A stretch of DNA of 36,062 bases from Ruminiclostridium sp. (GCA_017635095.1 JAGBMA010000146.1:1-36062); one strand, 5' to 3'. Numbered from the stretch's first letter, positions 16,111-25,045 are shown. Numbers and translations: made by a program. Notes: generated by a model from the letters alone, not told the origin.

Positions 16111-17936
16111 ACGGGTTTTTCTTTTGCAACCTCAAAAGAAATGTTGTAGTATGCTTCGTAAACCTCGCTCTGCTTATTGGTGTAGTAAACGTCCAAAGCA
16201 TCTTCCGGGAAGCTTGCAGACGGAGTGTAAACGACCGTGAGCTTTCCGGTTTCCCATACGTCGTTAGTCCAGCAGTCGATCTTCGGTGATATGTCGTACT
16301 TCCTCAGCGTTTTGAACTCGTTGCCGAGGTTTTCATACAGCATATCATAGACCTTGTAGGTGCTGTCGGACATTACCGAATAACCGAGAGAATTACTGCT
16401 CGTCCATTTATAATATGTCTTTGTGTTCCCGATAAGCGGGTTGAAGTCGTCATACGGCTCTATAACTATCTTTTCTCCGAGGTAGTAATAATCGAAATTG
16501 TCATAGTAGCCGTACTCGTTCATTTCGCCAACGGGTTTGTGTTCTGTAAGACGCCTGATATCGAGCTTCCCGTTCTTTACGGTCATAAAGCAGTGATCCT
16601 TATAGTCGGTATAATGCCAGCCGTGCTCGCCTGTTGCTATATATATGACCTCTTTCAGCGGATTATTGTCACACGTTACGAAATCGCCGAGATATTGCAT
16701 TTTTTCACTGATATACGCGAATACCTTATGTCTGTCCGGTGAATACGGTCCGTCCATTTCCGTAACGTCGTCACAATATTGGGTAACGACCTCCGGTGTG
16801 CCGTCAAAATCAAGGTCAATAAGATCGACCGCGATAGTCGTATCGGTTATGATCTCATCCTTCGCAGCGAGCACTGCGGCATAAACATCGGGAGCATAGT
16901 CATCTGTCTTAAAGCTTCCGTTTATCACGCTGTCCGTATCATCGGTTATCGGCTCCAACAGCACAATATCGGCACTCACGAAAGCGCCGTCGATGTTGTT
17001 GTATTTGAAACTCGGCTTTTTCAGTACTATCTTCGCGTAGATGAAATCGTCATTCTGGAATTTAGATACGCTTACACCGTCGTCAAGATATGTGAGAGGT
17101 GCAGCGTACCCGCGCATTGTGTCTGCATAAAATTCCTTCCCGTTGACGCTGAACTTCATCTTTTCCGGGTCATATTCCGTCATCGGCAGCGAAAGATACC
17201 GCATATATGCGGGGTCTATGATAAATTCGTAATACTCCGGTTCGGGAATGATCCTATCGTTATGTATTTCCTTTGCGCGGCGTATAAAAGCATTCAACGT
17301 GAACATCTGATCGTAGCACTTTGTATCGAAGCCGTATTCTATCTTGCTCATATACACTGCGCCGTCAGCGTGATCTACCGTCATAACAGTAGTTTCTGCC
17401 GTAAACATGTCGTTTCGCCATTCATTTATGATTGCGTCCTGCGTTCCTGCAACAGCAGCTCTGAACGCGTTGTCACACTCCGCAGACATTGCGCCGCTCG
17501 ACCACCTTGCGCACGGATTGTAACGATAGTTTTCGGGTTTGAAGGAGAATGTTATTTCGTCCGTCCAGCTGTCCTTCACGGGAACATCTCCCGGCTCGAT
17601 CGTCCATTCGTCTGTCACGTTCATATTCAGCGATGACTGATTTTCGCAGTTTATCCGCTTGCCCAGGAGCTGATTGAGCGTATACTGCATTATATCAGTC
17701 GGTTTCTCATCCACGGACGGTTTTTTGTCATCCTCATCCGCAATGACCGATACTTCGGCAGTTGTTGTCGCTGACGATGCCGTTTCTTCGGTTGTCGTTG
17801 TCGCAGTCGTCGTTTCCGCCGCGCTCGTTGTCGTCTCACTCTCCGACACTGCCGGTGCGGGTGTGCCTGCGTTGCAGCCGGAAAGCAGCAAAGCAGCAGC
17901 TGCTGCAAAAGATATAAGCTTTGATGTTTTTTTCAT
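15579..17936 (-). CDS. Large lipoprotein 1, paralog of lipoprotein 2
   Basis: CGGAGG precedes the ATG. The 785 residues begin with a lipoprotein signal, lipobox LLLSGC at Cys21, then a Thr/Ser/Glu-rich linker (~22-70). The centre is not recognised, but AVDLIDLDFDGTPEVV is an Asp-rich, FG-GAP/VCBS-like calcium-loop pattern. Residues ~607-785 form a conserved C-terminal domain starting KPVIYLYPEEETDVSV. It contains CTYPDYGDGWNVTAMPDGTL, YYCLYWEGKG and EANEFIIYWLPKMQDNPYN, a block I associate with exported clostridial proteins of unknown function. The neighbour at 18125 is a tandem paralog, nearly identical at both ends and diverged in the middle. Expected on the outer face of the membrane; promoter of the ECF motif. 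Confidence 0.9.
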   Translation of the reverse strand: MKKTSKLISFAAAAALLLSGCNAGTPAPAVSESETTTSAAETTTATTTTEETASSATTTAEVSVIADEDDKKPSVDEKPTDIMQYTLNQLLGKRINCENQSSLNMNVTDEWTIEPGDVPVKDSWTDEITFSFKPENYRYNPCARWSSGAMSAECDNAFRAAVAGTQDAIINEWRNDMFTAETTVMTVDHADGAVYMSKIEYGFDTKCYDQMFTLNAFIRRAKEIHNDRIIPEPEYYEFIIDPAYMRYLSLPMTEYDPEKMKFSVNGKEFYADTMRGYAAPLTYLDDGVSVSKFQNDDFIYAKIVLKKPSFKYNNIDGAFVSADIVLLEPITDDTDSVINGSFKTDDYAPDVYAAVLAAKDEIITDTTIAVDLIDLDFDGTPEVVTQYCDDVTEMDGPYSPDRHKVFAYISEKMQYLGDFVTCDNNPLKEVIYIATGEHGWHYTDYKDHCFMTVKNGKLDIRRLTEHKPVGEMNEYGYYDNFDYYYLGEKIVIEPYDDFNPLIGNTKTYYKWTSSNSLGYSVMSDSTYKVYDMLYENLGNEFKTLRKYDISPKIDCWTNDVWETGKLTVVYTPSASFPEDALDVYYTNKQSEVYEAYYNISFEVAKEKPVIYLYPEEETDVSVQVNFPLGGELTCTYPDYGDGWNVTAMPDGTLYDKNGDEYYCLYWEGKGAADFDMSKGFCVAGADTAKFLREKLMYIGLTAREANEFIIYWLPKMQDNPYNIITLHTDDYARSVPLTVSPAPDTQIRVFMTYYSSDTPVDIPEQELPHYERNGFTLVEWGGSEE

Positions 17937-17968
17937 TTCAGACCTCCGATATGTAAAAAATTTCCTCT

Positions 17969-18003
17969 ACTATATAAAACGACTAAAAAGGGCAAAAAGT
18001 TAC
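17969..18003 (-). promoter_or_regulatory. ECF-type promoter of lipoprotein 1
   Basis: Minus strand GTAAC followed by TTTTTG (from 18003), 17 nt, CGTTTTATATAGTAGAGG. A TTGTGCA half-site lies at 18018-18024. Confidence 0.8.
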
Positions 18004-18091
18004 GCTGTTTTTCCGATTTGTGCATATTGATCCCGATCTTTGTTAATAATTACCAAAGCTATTATATCACATATCCAATTAAAGCACAATA

Positions 18092-18117
18092 CCCTGACAC
18101 TCACCAAAATGCCGGGG
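18092..18117 (-). terminator. Weakened CCCCGGCA-type terminator of lipoprotein 2
   Basis: Minus strand CCCCGGCA faces TGTCAGGG with one G-T pair and one mismatch, then TATTGTGCTTTAA. It is a decayed relative of the hairpins at 15546 and 25964. Confidence 0.5.
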
Positions 18118-18124
18118 TATGATC

Positions 18125-18660
18125 TTATTCTTCGCTTCCGCCCCACTCAACGAGCGTAAAGCCGGTTCTATCATAGTGCGGCAGTTCCTGCTCCTGAATG
18201 TCCACAGGCGTGTTGCTTGAATAGTAGGTCATGAACACGCGGATCTGCGTATCGGGCGCGGGCGATACCGTAAGCGGAACGCTCCGCGCGTAATCGTCCG
18301 TGTGCAGGGTTATAACGTTGTACGGGTTATCCTGCATCTTCGGCAGCCAGTAGATGATGAACTCGTTGGCTTCGCGTGCCGTCAGACCTATGTACATCAG
18401 CTTCTCACGCAGGAATTTTGCGGTATCGGCTCCGGCAACGCAGAAGCCTTTGCTCATATCGAAGTCCGCTGCTCCCTTGCCCTCCCAGTAGAGACAGTAA
18501 TACTCATCGCCGTTCGCGTCGTAAAGCGTACCGTCGGGCATAGCCGTCACATTCCAGCCGTCACCGTAGTTGGGATATGTGCAGGTGAATTCTCCGCCGT
18601 ATGCGAAGTTTACTTTCACCGAAACGTCGGTCTGCTCTTCGGGGTAGAGGTAGATGACGG
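18125..18660. repeat. Conserved 3' segment shared with lipoprotein 1
   Basis: Counterpart of 15579-16110. The 5' ends (about 17870-18003 and 20395-20528), including ribosome site and promoter, are also closely alike. Confidence 0.75.
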
Positions 18661-20461
18661 GCTTCGCCTTTGCGCCGTAATCGGACGAACTCATAAGTAT
18701 GTTGTCATACTCAGCGGCTCTCTGCTTCGCGTCGAACGCGGCTATCAGGTCGGCGGGATAACGCGGATCGTTTTCAATGACCCCGGATATGTTTCCGGTA
18801 GTGCCTATGCGTGCCGTGATATCAAGCTCGTTTCTGTCCGCGAATTCGGCAAGGACTCTACGCTCCAATTCGTCATATATCCGTACTTCGGAGTCGATCC
18901 GGTAACTCAGCTGACTGTCCTTATCCTCCGTCCAGCGGTAAAATGTTTCGGTCAGTCCGGTAAAAGGATTATATTTATCAACAGGCTCAAGCTCTATTTT
19001 TTTATCGTGATAATAAAAGTCCGTTTTCCAACCGTCTTCCGTTTCATGCGCATCATATTTCAGCAGATACTTTATAGCCAGAATGCCATTTTTAAGCGTC
19101 ATAAGCGCATGTCCATGATCGGTGATGATATGCCAGCCCTTTTCGCCGGTGGGAATATATGTTCCGCTCTCTATGTTCCGGGACATATCAAGGTCAAACT
19201 CTCCAAGGAGCTTTGCTTTCCCGTCATTGAAGCCGTATATCTTAGACGGAACGACACCGCCCGGTCCGTCGCTTACATAAAATCCGCCGTCATTCTCCAG
19301 AGCTTCGAGCACAATAATTTCGGGAAGCTCGTCAAAGTCTATATCTATAAGATCATACGCGACGCATTTTTCCGTGAATATCTCGTCCTTCGCAGCAAGC
19401 ATAGTCTTATATACCCCGGAATATTTTTCGTCCGCGGAAATGCTTTCGGTCAGATAAGTGCCGTCAAGAACGGCGTCCGTGTCCTCGGTGAGTATCTCCG
19501 CCGCGAGCATATCACATTCCACATACGCGCCCTGAATGTTATCATACATAAAATCGGCGTATTTCAGCGTCAGTCTCGCGTAAACATAATCATTGCCTAT
19601 CTTTTTATATTCCTCGGAAGGGTGATCAGGAAACCATAAAGCTCTGATCTCCCGGTCATAACCGGCTGTTCCGCTTACCGTATCGGCGCAGAATGTCCTG
19701 CCGTTGACCTCGAATCTGAGCCGTTCGGGGTCGCGTTCAAACATCGGCATACCTGCTGTGAAGGCGGGGTCTATTATAAAGTCGTAATATATCTTATTCG
19801 CGTTCCTGCCTTTACTGTCGGAGCATCTGCGGACAAACGCGTTCACGACAAACAGACCCATTTCCGCATTGTACCCGCACGATATACTATCCGCGTAAAC
19901 ATTATCGTTATCCGCGCCCGATATGGTTATGACAGTATCATCGTATTTTGTATTATCGGTCGGGAAATACGGATATGAACGTTCTTTTATCGCAGACCTG
20001 AACGCCTCGTCGCATTCCGCCGAAATGGCACCGCTCGAATAGCTTGCGCCGGGACGGAGTTTCCAGTTCGATGTATGCGCGGTCAGTTCACCATTATCGT
20101 TGATCCCGAACGTGACATCGGATTTTTTGAAGCCGTCGGACATAGACCATAGATGCAGTCTGTCAGAGTTTTCGCAGACTATGTTCTTTTTGTAAAGGAA
20201 CTCATAAGGGTCGGTATGATCTTCGATCTGTTTTTTGATATCCTCCACGGAGATATATCCGTTGTTATCTTCCGATCCGGCTGTTGTCGCTGACGCAGTT
20301 GTAGTCGCTGGTGTTATTGTTCCTTCCGTTGCCGTCGTTTCCGCTGCACTCGTTGTCGTCCCGCTATCCGACACCGCCGGAGCGAGTGTTCCGGTTCCGC
20401 ACCCCGAAAGGAGCAAAGCCGCCGCTGCTGCAAAAGATATAAGTTTTGATGTTTTTCTCAT
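18125..20461 (-). CDS. Large lipoprotein 2, paralog of lipoprotein 1
   Basis: Same leader and ribosome site (CGGAGG) as lipoprotein 1. The 778 residues begin with an almost identical signal and lipobox LLLSGC at Cys21, then a Thr/Ala-rich linker. The middle is clearly homologous but diverged, sharing ASYSSGAISAECDEAFRSA and an Asp-rich YDLIDIDFDELPEI motif whose Gly is replaced compared with lipoprotein 1. The last ~180 residues are nearly the same as in lipoprotein 1 (KPVIYLYPEEQTDVSVKV, YWLPKMQDNPYN). High identity at both ends with a diverged centre suggests tandem duplication with ongoing conversion at the ends. Ligand and function unknown; expected to be extracellular. Confidence 0.9.
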   Translation of the reverse strand: MRKTSKLISFAAAAALLLSGCGTGTLAPAVSDSGTTTSAAETTATEGTITPATTTASATTAGSEDNNGYISVEDIKKQIEDHTDPYEFLYKKNIVCENSDRLHLWSMSDGFKKSDVTFGINDNGELTAHTSNWKLRPGASYSSGAISAECDEAFRSAIKERSYPYFPTDNTKYDDTVITISGADNDNVYADSISCGYNAEMGLFVVNAFVRRCSDSKGRNANKIYYDFIIDPAFTAGMPMFERDPERLRFEVNGRTFCADTVSGTAGYDREIRALWFPDHPSEEYKKIGNDYVYARLTLKYADFMYDNIQGAYVECDMLAAEILTEDTDAVLDGTYLTESISADEKYSGVYKTMLAAKDEIFTEKCVAYDLIDIDFDELPEIIVLEALENDGGFYVSDGPGGVVPSKIYGFNDGKAKLLGEFDLDMSRNIESGTYIPTGEKGWHIITDHGHALMTLKNGILAIKYLLKYDAHETEDGWKTDFYYHDKKIELEPVDKYNPFTGLTETFYRWTEDKDSQLSYRIDSEVRIYDELERRVLAEFADRNELDITARIGTTGNISGVIENDPRYPADLIAAFDAKQRAAEYDNILMSSSDYGAKAKPVIYLYPEEQTDVSVKVNFAYGGEFTCTYPNYGDGWNVTAMPDGTLYDANGDEYYCLYWEGKGAADFDMSKGFCVAGADTAKFLREKLMYIGLTAREANEFIIYWLPKMQDNPYNVITLHTDDYARSVPLTVSPAPDTQIRVFMTYYSSNTPVDIQEQELPHYDRTGFTLVEWGGSEE

Positions 20462-20489
20462 TTCAGACCTCCGATATGTAAAAATTCCC

Positions 20490-20528
20490 TCTACTATATA
20501 TAAAACGAATAAAAAGCCAAAATGTTAC
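20490..20528 (-). promoter_or_regulatory. ECF-type promoter of lipoprotein 2
   Basis: Minus strand GTAAC followed by ATTTTGG (from 20528), 16 nt, CGTTTTATATATAGTAGAGG. Confidence 0.8.
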
Positions 20529-20563
20529 GCTATAATTGCAAAATATGTTCATTTTTGTATAGT

Positions 20564-20583
20564 TGCACAACTGGCTTTGTGAA
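20564..20583. promoter_or_regulatory. TTGTGCA-type imperfect palindrome, possible operator
   Basis: TGCACAA-N6-TTGTGAA, one mismatch from the dyad at 15452 and with the same spacing. It is followed on the minus strand by CTATACAAAAATGAA, almost the same as at the 15452 site. Confidence 0.45.
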
Positions 20584-20622
20584 CAATAACCAATCCCGAC
20601 TGCAAGATCACACTGATCTGTT

Positions 20623-23001
20623 TTATTGAGGATTCTCAAACTGCCATACAACGCTGTCGTTGCTCCCTGTTTCCAGAAATGTTTTTATATCGTCCCAGTT
20701 TTCTCTGTCTGCATAGATCTTAACTGTGTATTTGGCATCGTCGAGGTCAAGCCGCGGGTCTCCATATATGCACAGCTCCAAACGATATCTGCCTTCAAAA
20801 TAGCTTGTCAATGCCGCGCGGAGCAATGTCACTGCGCCCACAGCAGAGGAAAACCGGGGCTCATACAAATAAATATCATATCCGGCTATGTTCTGATGGA
20901 TCAGCACATCATTACCCAGCAGACCATATCCACCCATAATGCTTGGATCCAACGGTGTAAGATCAAAAAGCTCGGTTTCTGCTTTTGTTTTGACTCCGAT
21001 ATTATCAATACCTATCTCATCGCGCATAGCCTTTGCGGCATTTGTTTTGCCGAGTTCGTCAAGCTTATCTGCGACCTCATTCGTTGTTGAGAACCAGCCG
21101 TCCACTTTTAAAAACAAATCACCTCCGTATTTAAAAAACACCGGGAAATTACTGAGATCAACAGGCGTACCGTCATTATAGCAAAGAGCAATCGGCACCC
21201 ATTCACTTCTGAGCTGTTCGGGAGTGACGAACTCAACGCGCGCTTTATCCGGCAATCCGTTTTCTGCAAGAAGCTGCTTTATCTGAGCAAGCACATCTAT
21301 CTGCTCTCCGGGCATGGACAGGCTGTCATCTGCAACTATCATCAGCCCCTCATTTTCACCGCCTGCCGACTGCACGGAGAACACATTGAACGGATAGGAA
21401 CTGTCATGCTTATTCCACAGCAGTTCTATGATCCTTCTTATCTCGGTATATTCCTCGCTCCGGCGATAAAAACTGACATAATATTTGAAATTTCCCATAC
21501 TCTGTGATACGGAAACAAGATAATCATTGCTAACTCGATATGCTTTTGTACCATATTCTTCCAACAGATCGGTGTCGTCAAGCATAGTGTACGAAGAAAG
21601 TGCGGGCAGTTCACCGCCGAGATCGTATTTCAGGCTGCCGCCGTCCGAATATTCTTTCAGTATATCCATAAGGTCATCGGGAATGATCTCATAGGCTATG
21701 GAATCTCTGTCTGCAAAAAAGTTATCTGTCCCGTAGTCTGCAAAAAAGTTATCTGTCCTGTAGCTGTATGAGGTCGGTGCGCCTTGTGGTTTTATCGACT
21801 TGAAAGCTACACCGTCCGCAACTATCCCGTCGAACGGCAGACCTCCGCCTGCTGCCATACCGGGAAGATCGTCTGGGTTGTAGTATTCTATATCGAAGGT
21901 CTTCCTGACGTGAGCAGGATTTTCAGCAGCAGAGGTAATTGAATCGATCTTCTGTATCCACTCTCCGTTTTCATTTTTTTCTATACTGTATGTTACATTC
22001 CCGATTGCGTCATACATTTTACCTAAAGTCGTTTTGAGAACTATCCTGTCGTCCGTTTCGGAAATAAGATAAACGGGATAGGCATAGTACCGCGCGTCGT
22101 GGTTGATCGTTATGTTGTTGTACTCCGTTTCGATATCGGTGATAAGCCCGAGCGGGAAACCATGCTCCGCGGCAAGCTCGCGCTGCCGGATAACGCTGAG
22201 ATAGCCGTTCTCCGGCTCGTTTATCTCTTTGTCTGTTCTGGAAAATTCCGCTATATTGGGTATGCCGTCGTAAAGATAGATGCCGTTCGGCTCCTTTCCG
22301 GCAGAGCCGCCTGCCCAGTACATTGTGTCGGGTTCATTCATATCCAGCCACCATATACTGCTTTCTGCTGAACCACCCATGCAGAAGATGAGTGTGCTTT
22401 CGCCCGACCTGTAGATACCCTCGAGGAAGCAGTTACACGCGAGCTGCGCGAACTCCGACTTTTCTGAGTCGTCAAAAACTACTTCACGGTCTCCTTTACC
22501 CCATATTCCATAAAAGTATTCTTTGAAAATATCACAGTCCTGCAGCTCAGTCCATTCGGTATCGCTTATACGAAATGCTCCGTCGGTATCAAAGTAAGCT
22601 TTGCCGAGAAGATTGAAAGCAGGGTCATAATTTATGTTACCCGGTTCGGTCGTGATCAACTCTGTTATCGCACTATCACTTGTAACATAGGGCTCGATTA
22701 CAGTCGTAACCATTCCCGGTTTATCTGGGTTTTTTATAGCTATCTTATCCCAGTTCTGCGCCAAAAGAACAACTGCACCGACTATCAGCGCGACAACTGC
22801 TGCCATACCGAGCGCACGGGTTATCCAATATATCCGCAGTTCTTTCTTGCTGATCTCTGTACCGGTTTCCACAAGTGTTATCGGAGCTGCGGTAGCAGCA
22901 CTATCCGAAACTGCATACTTTCCGGTACGAGGCATAGCTTCTTCTATAAAACTGTCGTCAAGTCCGCCGATAATTTCCATAACAAGCTCCTCGCGTCTCA
23001 T
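20623..23001 (-). CDS. Membrane-anchored putative anti-sigma/sensor (operon C)
   Basis: ATGA overlap with the sigma stop; AAGGAGG lies inside the sigma tail. The 792 residues start MRREELVMEIIGGLDDSFIE. A single helix spans ~63-81 with GMAAVVALIVGA followed by QNWDKIA, both shared almost exactly with the protein at 25999. The ~700-residue ectodomain is acidic and unlike any family I know, and unlike its sister's. It carries a nine-residue tandem duplication (RTDNFFADY/GTDNFFADR region) from a 27-nt DNA repeat. An anti-sigma role is inferred from position, coupling and topology. The conserved N-terminus would contact the sigma factor and the variable ectodomain would receive the signal. Confidence 0.85.
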   Translation of the reverse strand: MRREELVMEIIGGLDDSFIEEAMPRTGKYAVSDSAATAAPITLVETGTEISKKELRIYWITRALGMAAVVALIVGAVVLLAQNWDKIAIKNPDKPGMVTTVIEPYVTSDSAITELITTEPGNINYDPAFNLLGKAYFDTDGAFRISDTEWTELQDCDIFKEYFYGIWGKGDREVVFDDSEKSEFAQLACNCFLEGIYRSGESTLIFCMGGSAESSIWWLDMNEPDTMYWAGGSAGKEPNGIYLYDGIPNIAEFSRTDKEINEPENGYLSVIRQRELAAEHGFPLGLITDIETEYNNITINHDARYYAYPVYLISETDDRIVLKTTLGKMYDAIGNVTYSIEKNENGEWIQKIDSITSAAENPAHVRKTFDIEYYNPDDLPGMAAGGGLPFDGIVADGVAFKSIKPQGAPTSYSYRTDNFFADYGTDNFFADRDSIAYEIIPDDLMDILKEYSDGGSLKYDLGGELPALSSYTMLDDTDLLEEYGTKAYRVSNDYLVSVSQSMGNFKYYVSFYRRSEEYTEIRRIIELLWNKHDSSYPFNVFSVQSAGGENEGLMIVADDSLSMPGEQIDVLAQIKQLLAENGLPDKARVEFVTPEQLRSEWVPIALCYNDGTPVDLSNFPVFFKYGGDLFLKVDGWFSTTNEVADKLDELGKTNAAKAMRDEIGIDNIGVKTKAETELFDLTPLDPSIMGGYGLLGNDVLIHQNIAGYDIYLYEPRFSSAVGAVTLLRAALTSYFEGRYRLELCIYGDPRLDLDDAKYTVKIYADRENWDDIKTFLETGSNDSVVWQFENPQ
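21709..21762. repeat. 27-nt perfect-register tandem repeat inside an ectodomain gene
   Basis: Two adjacent copies beginning GTCTGCAAAAAAGTTATCTG differ at one base. Each adds nine codons in frame. Confidence 0.9.
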
Positions 23002-23558
23002 ATCTCGATGCCCTCCTTTTCAAGAAATTTCCGCAGCTTCTCCCGTATTCGCCGCAGTGTCACTGTGACATTTCCTTTAGTTGTGTGCAGTTCCTTTGCT
23101 ATATCGCCGTATTTGCTGCAATAGAAATAGCGGCGGACGAACATGATACGCTTGTCCCTCGGGAGCGTTTGCAGAAAGCTCTCGACAGCTTTCAGTACCG
23201 CGTTTCTGTCAGCTATACTTTCCACATTCTCGGAAACCGGCAGGAACTCCGATATCTCATCGAAGCTTACCGTGTTGTAACCGTTCCTGTTTTTGACCGC
23301 ATTACGTTTCTTGTAAATATCTATCGCAAGATTACGGACAATGCGCATAACAAAAGACCCGAGCTTTGCCGGTCTTTGCGGCGGGATAACATTCCACACC
23401 TTCATATATGTATCGTTGACACATTCCTCGCTGTCCTCATGACTGCCGAGAATGCCGTATGCCGTGCTGCGGCAGGCACCGCCGTACTTTTTATCAGTCT
23501 CTGTTATCGCGTCCTCCGACCTTGTAAAGTACAGCTCTATTATCTTTTCGTCGTCCAT
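22998..23558 (-). CDS. ECF sigma factor (operon C)
   Basis: Start at the ATG with AGGGGG upstream; the 45-residue longer frame would cover the promoter. The 186 residues contain EDSEECVNDTYMKVWNVIPP, MRIVRNLAIDIYKKRNAVK and a sigma-4 region (LPRDKRIMFVRRYFYCSKYG, DIAKELHTTKGNVTV). It is a close paralog of the sigma factor at 28119, and the linked membrane proteins share their N-termini, so the two operons derive from one duplication. The tail KEGIEI encodes the downstream ribosome site. The promoter begins ~26 nt upstream. Confidence 0.95.
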   Translation of the reverse strand: MDDEKIIELYFTRSEDAITETDKKYGGACRSTAYGILGSHEDSEECVNDTYMKVWNVIPPQRPAKLGSFVMRIVRNLAIDIYKKRNAVKNRNGYNTVSFDEISEFLPVSENVESIADRNAVLKAVESFLQTLPRDKRIMFVRRYFYCSKYGDIAKELHTTKGNVTVTLRRIREKLRKFLEKEGIEI

Positions 23559-23583
23559 TTCCGTCCCCCTGTCACAAATACTA

Positions 23584-23621
23584 TCCATATTTAAAGACGA
23601 AAAAACACACCAAAATCTAAC
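23584..23621 (-). promoter_or_regulatory. ECF-type promoter of operon C
   Basis: Minus strand GTTAG followed by ATTTTGG (from 23621), 17 nt, CGTCTTTAAATATGG. Confidence 0.65.
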
Positions 23622-23676
23622 ACATTTTTTAAAATAATTATATATCTTTTTCAGAATAATTGCAACGACATTCTCT

Positions 23677-23715
23677 TTGTGCATACTGTACATATCTGCT
23701 TGCCTGATTTGTGCA
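23677..23715. promoter_or_regulatory. Two TTGTGCA half-sites between divergent promoters
   Basis: TTGTGCA at 23677-23683 and 23709-23715. The second continues GTTATACAAAATTG, like the sites at 15452 and 20564. They lie between the minus-strand operon C promoter and the plus-strand promoter at 23750. Confidence 0.4.
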
Positions 23716-23749
23716 GTTATACAAAATTGTAAAAAATCAGAAAAATGGT

Positions 23750-23784
23750 GTCACATTTTGTCCTGTTATACGTTATTATATATG
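23750..23784 (+). promoter_or_regulatory. ECF-type promoter of secreted repeat-module genes 1-2
   Basis: GTCAC followed by ATTTTG (23750), 16 nt, CGTTATTATATATG. The start codon is 47 nt further on. Confidence 0.7.
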
Positions 23785-23830
23785 TAAGGCGTTATAACGC
23801 TGTATAACAAGTTAAGAAAGGATAACAGAA

Positions 23831-25045
23831 ATGAAAAAGAAGTTAAAACTGATCGCAGCCGCTCTTGCGGCAATTACCGCGCTTTCGTGTACGTCGGTGA
23901 CAGCTTTCGCGGACAAGCTCAAAACCGTTGACGGAGTTACATACCGCTATTCCGACAGCGGAGAGCAGAAAGGTAAGTACACCGGCTGGGCAAAAAACAG
24001 CAAGGGAAATTATTACTATCAAAATGGCATTAAAGTTAAAAAGAACACAACAATAAACGGTGTCAGGTACAAGTTCGACAAAACGGGACTTTGCTTAGGT
24101 AAGTTCACGGGCTTTACTAAATCGTCCGGCTCACAGATGTACTATTACGACGATCAGATGAACCGACAAACCTACAAAATGCGTCGTTATTGGAAGAACG
24201 GTAAGCTCGTACAGAACAAATGGGTCAAGATAGGCGGTAAGTATCACTACTTCGGCATTGACGGCTATGAAATTGTTGATGGTGTTGACAGTAAATTCGT
24301 AAAGCAGGAGATCTCGCCGAACGAGAGGCTTGAAGCCGAGGCGGAATACATAAAGAATGTAGATCCCAATTCTCAGATGTTTGCTTATCTCGGGACATAC
24401 GGAGATAAGCAGGTGTTTGTTTTCACACGTGAGAACTGGGTATTCAGGTGGGGTGACGTTCAGAGCGGAAGGTGGCTCGATGAGCAGATCCCCCTCTGGT
24501 ATCCGGGCGGATATTACCTCGTGATACGCACAAAGGACGGCTTCCGCAATTTGGGAGATTACGACCTCGTAAAAGACGAAACGACCGGCGAAAACAGGTA
24601 TAAATACATGATAAGCGCCGATGAGCTCATTCAGATACGGTACTTCCTGAACTGCTTTATGTATGATTCGGGGATAACCTCTTTTGAAGCTCCCGCGTCG
24701 AACAACCCGACTCTTTCCGATGAAGCGCGGCTGCGGATATGCGAAGACTACCTGAATTTCAAGGCGGACAGCAGGGAGTGGAAGGGTATTACCGCGGAGG
24801 AACTCAAAGTCAGATATCTCGGTACATACAACGGCTGCGAGGTCGTTACCGTATATCCCGAGGAGTGGGAAATGACCGATGATATTCAGGAGATAGAGAT
24901 CGCGGGCTATACCATAACTCTCGGAAGCGGCAGTCTGACCCTTATGCTGCACAAGGACGGCACGTTCACGGAGATACGCGAGGCGTATGAGAAGGGGTAT
25001 CTGACAAAGAGCGATATAAAGAAGATCGCAAACTATAACAAGTGA
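23831..25045 (+). CDS. Secreted protein with wall-binding-like repeat module 1
   Basis: AAAGGAT precedes the ATG. The 404 residues have a signal peptide with a likely signal-peptidase I site after AFA (residues ~25-27). The Cys in the h-region lacks a proper lipobox. Next come Tyr/Gly/Trp-rich repeats resembling choline- or glucan-binding repeats: VDGVTYRYSDSGEQKGKYTG, WAKNSKGNYYYQNG, INGVRYKFDKTGLCLGKFTG, and IGGKYHYFGIDGYEIVDG. Residues ~165-404 are a unique C-terminal region, YLGTYGDKQVFVF and a partly similar YLGTYNGCEVVTVY, suggesting an internal duplication. The next gene begins 14 nt after the stop, so the two form an operon. Likely cell-surface or polysaccharide-binding; ligand unknown. 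Confidence 0.85.
   Translation: MKKKLKLIAAALAAITALSCTSVTAFADKLKTVDGVTYRYSDSGEQKGKYTGWAKNSKGNYYYQNGIKVKKNTTINGVRYKFDKTGLCLGKFTGFTKSSGSQMYYYDDQMNRQTYKMRRYWKNGKLVQNKWVKIGGKYHYFGIDGYEIVDGVDSKFVKQEISPNERLEAEAEYIKNVDPNSQMFAYLGTYGDKQVFVFTRENWVFRWGDVQSGRWLDEQIPLWYPGGYYLVIRTKDGFRNLGDYDLVKDETTGENRYKYMISADELIQIRYFLNCFMYDSGITSFEAPASNNPTLSDEARLRICEDYLNFKADSREWKGITAEELKVRYLGTYNGCEVVTVYPEEWEMTDDIQEIEIAGYTITLGSGSLTLMLHKDGTFTEIREAYEKGYLTKSDIKKIANYNK
23912..24014 (+). repeat. Repeat-module copy 1
   Basis: DNA encoding DKLKTVDGVTYRYSDSGEQK and the following GWAKNSKG. Near-identical copies lie at 25141 and 32624. Confidence 0.8.

Noticed and set aside
16779-17636. 285-codon plus-strand frame opposite lipoprotein 1
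   Set aside because: Antisense shadow without start signals or recognisable protein features.
18302-19639. 445-codon plus-strand frame opposite lipoprotein 2
   Set aside because: Lies wholly inside a well-supported gene, has no ribosome site, and its composition (many Arg, Val, Cys, His) is that of an antisense shadow.
23559-23693. 45-residue N-terminal extension of the operon C sigma factor
   Set aside because: It would cover the promoter and ribosome site; the ATG at 23558 aligns with the starts of the paralogous sigma factors.
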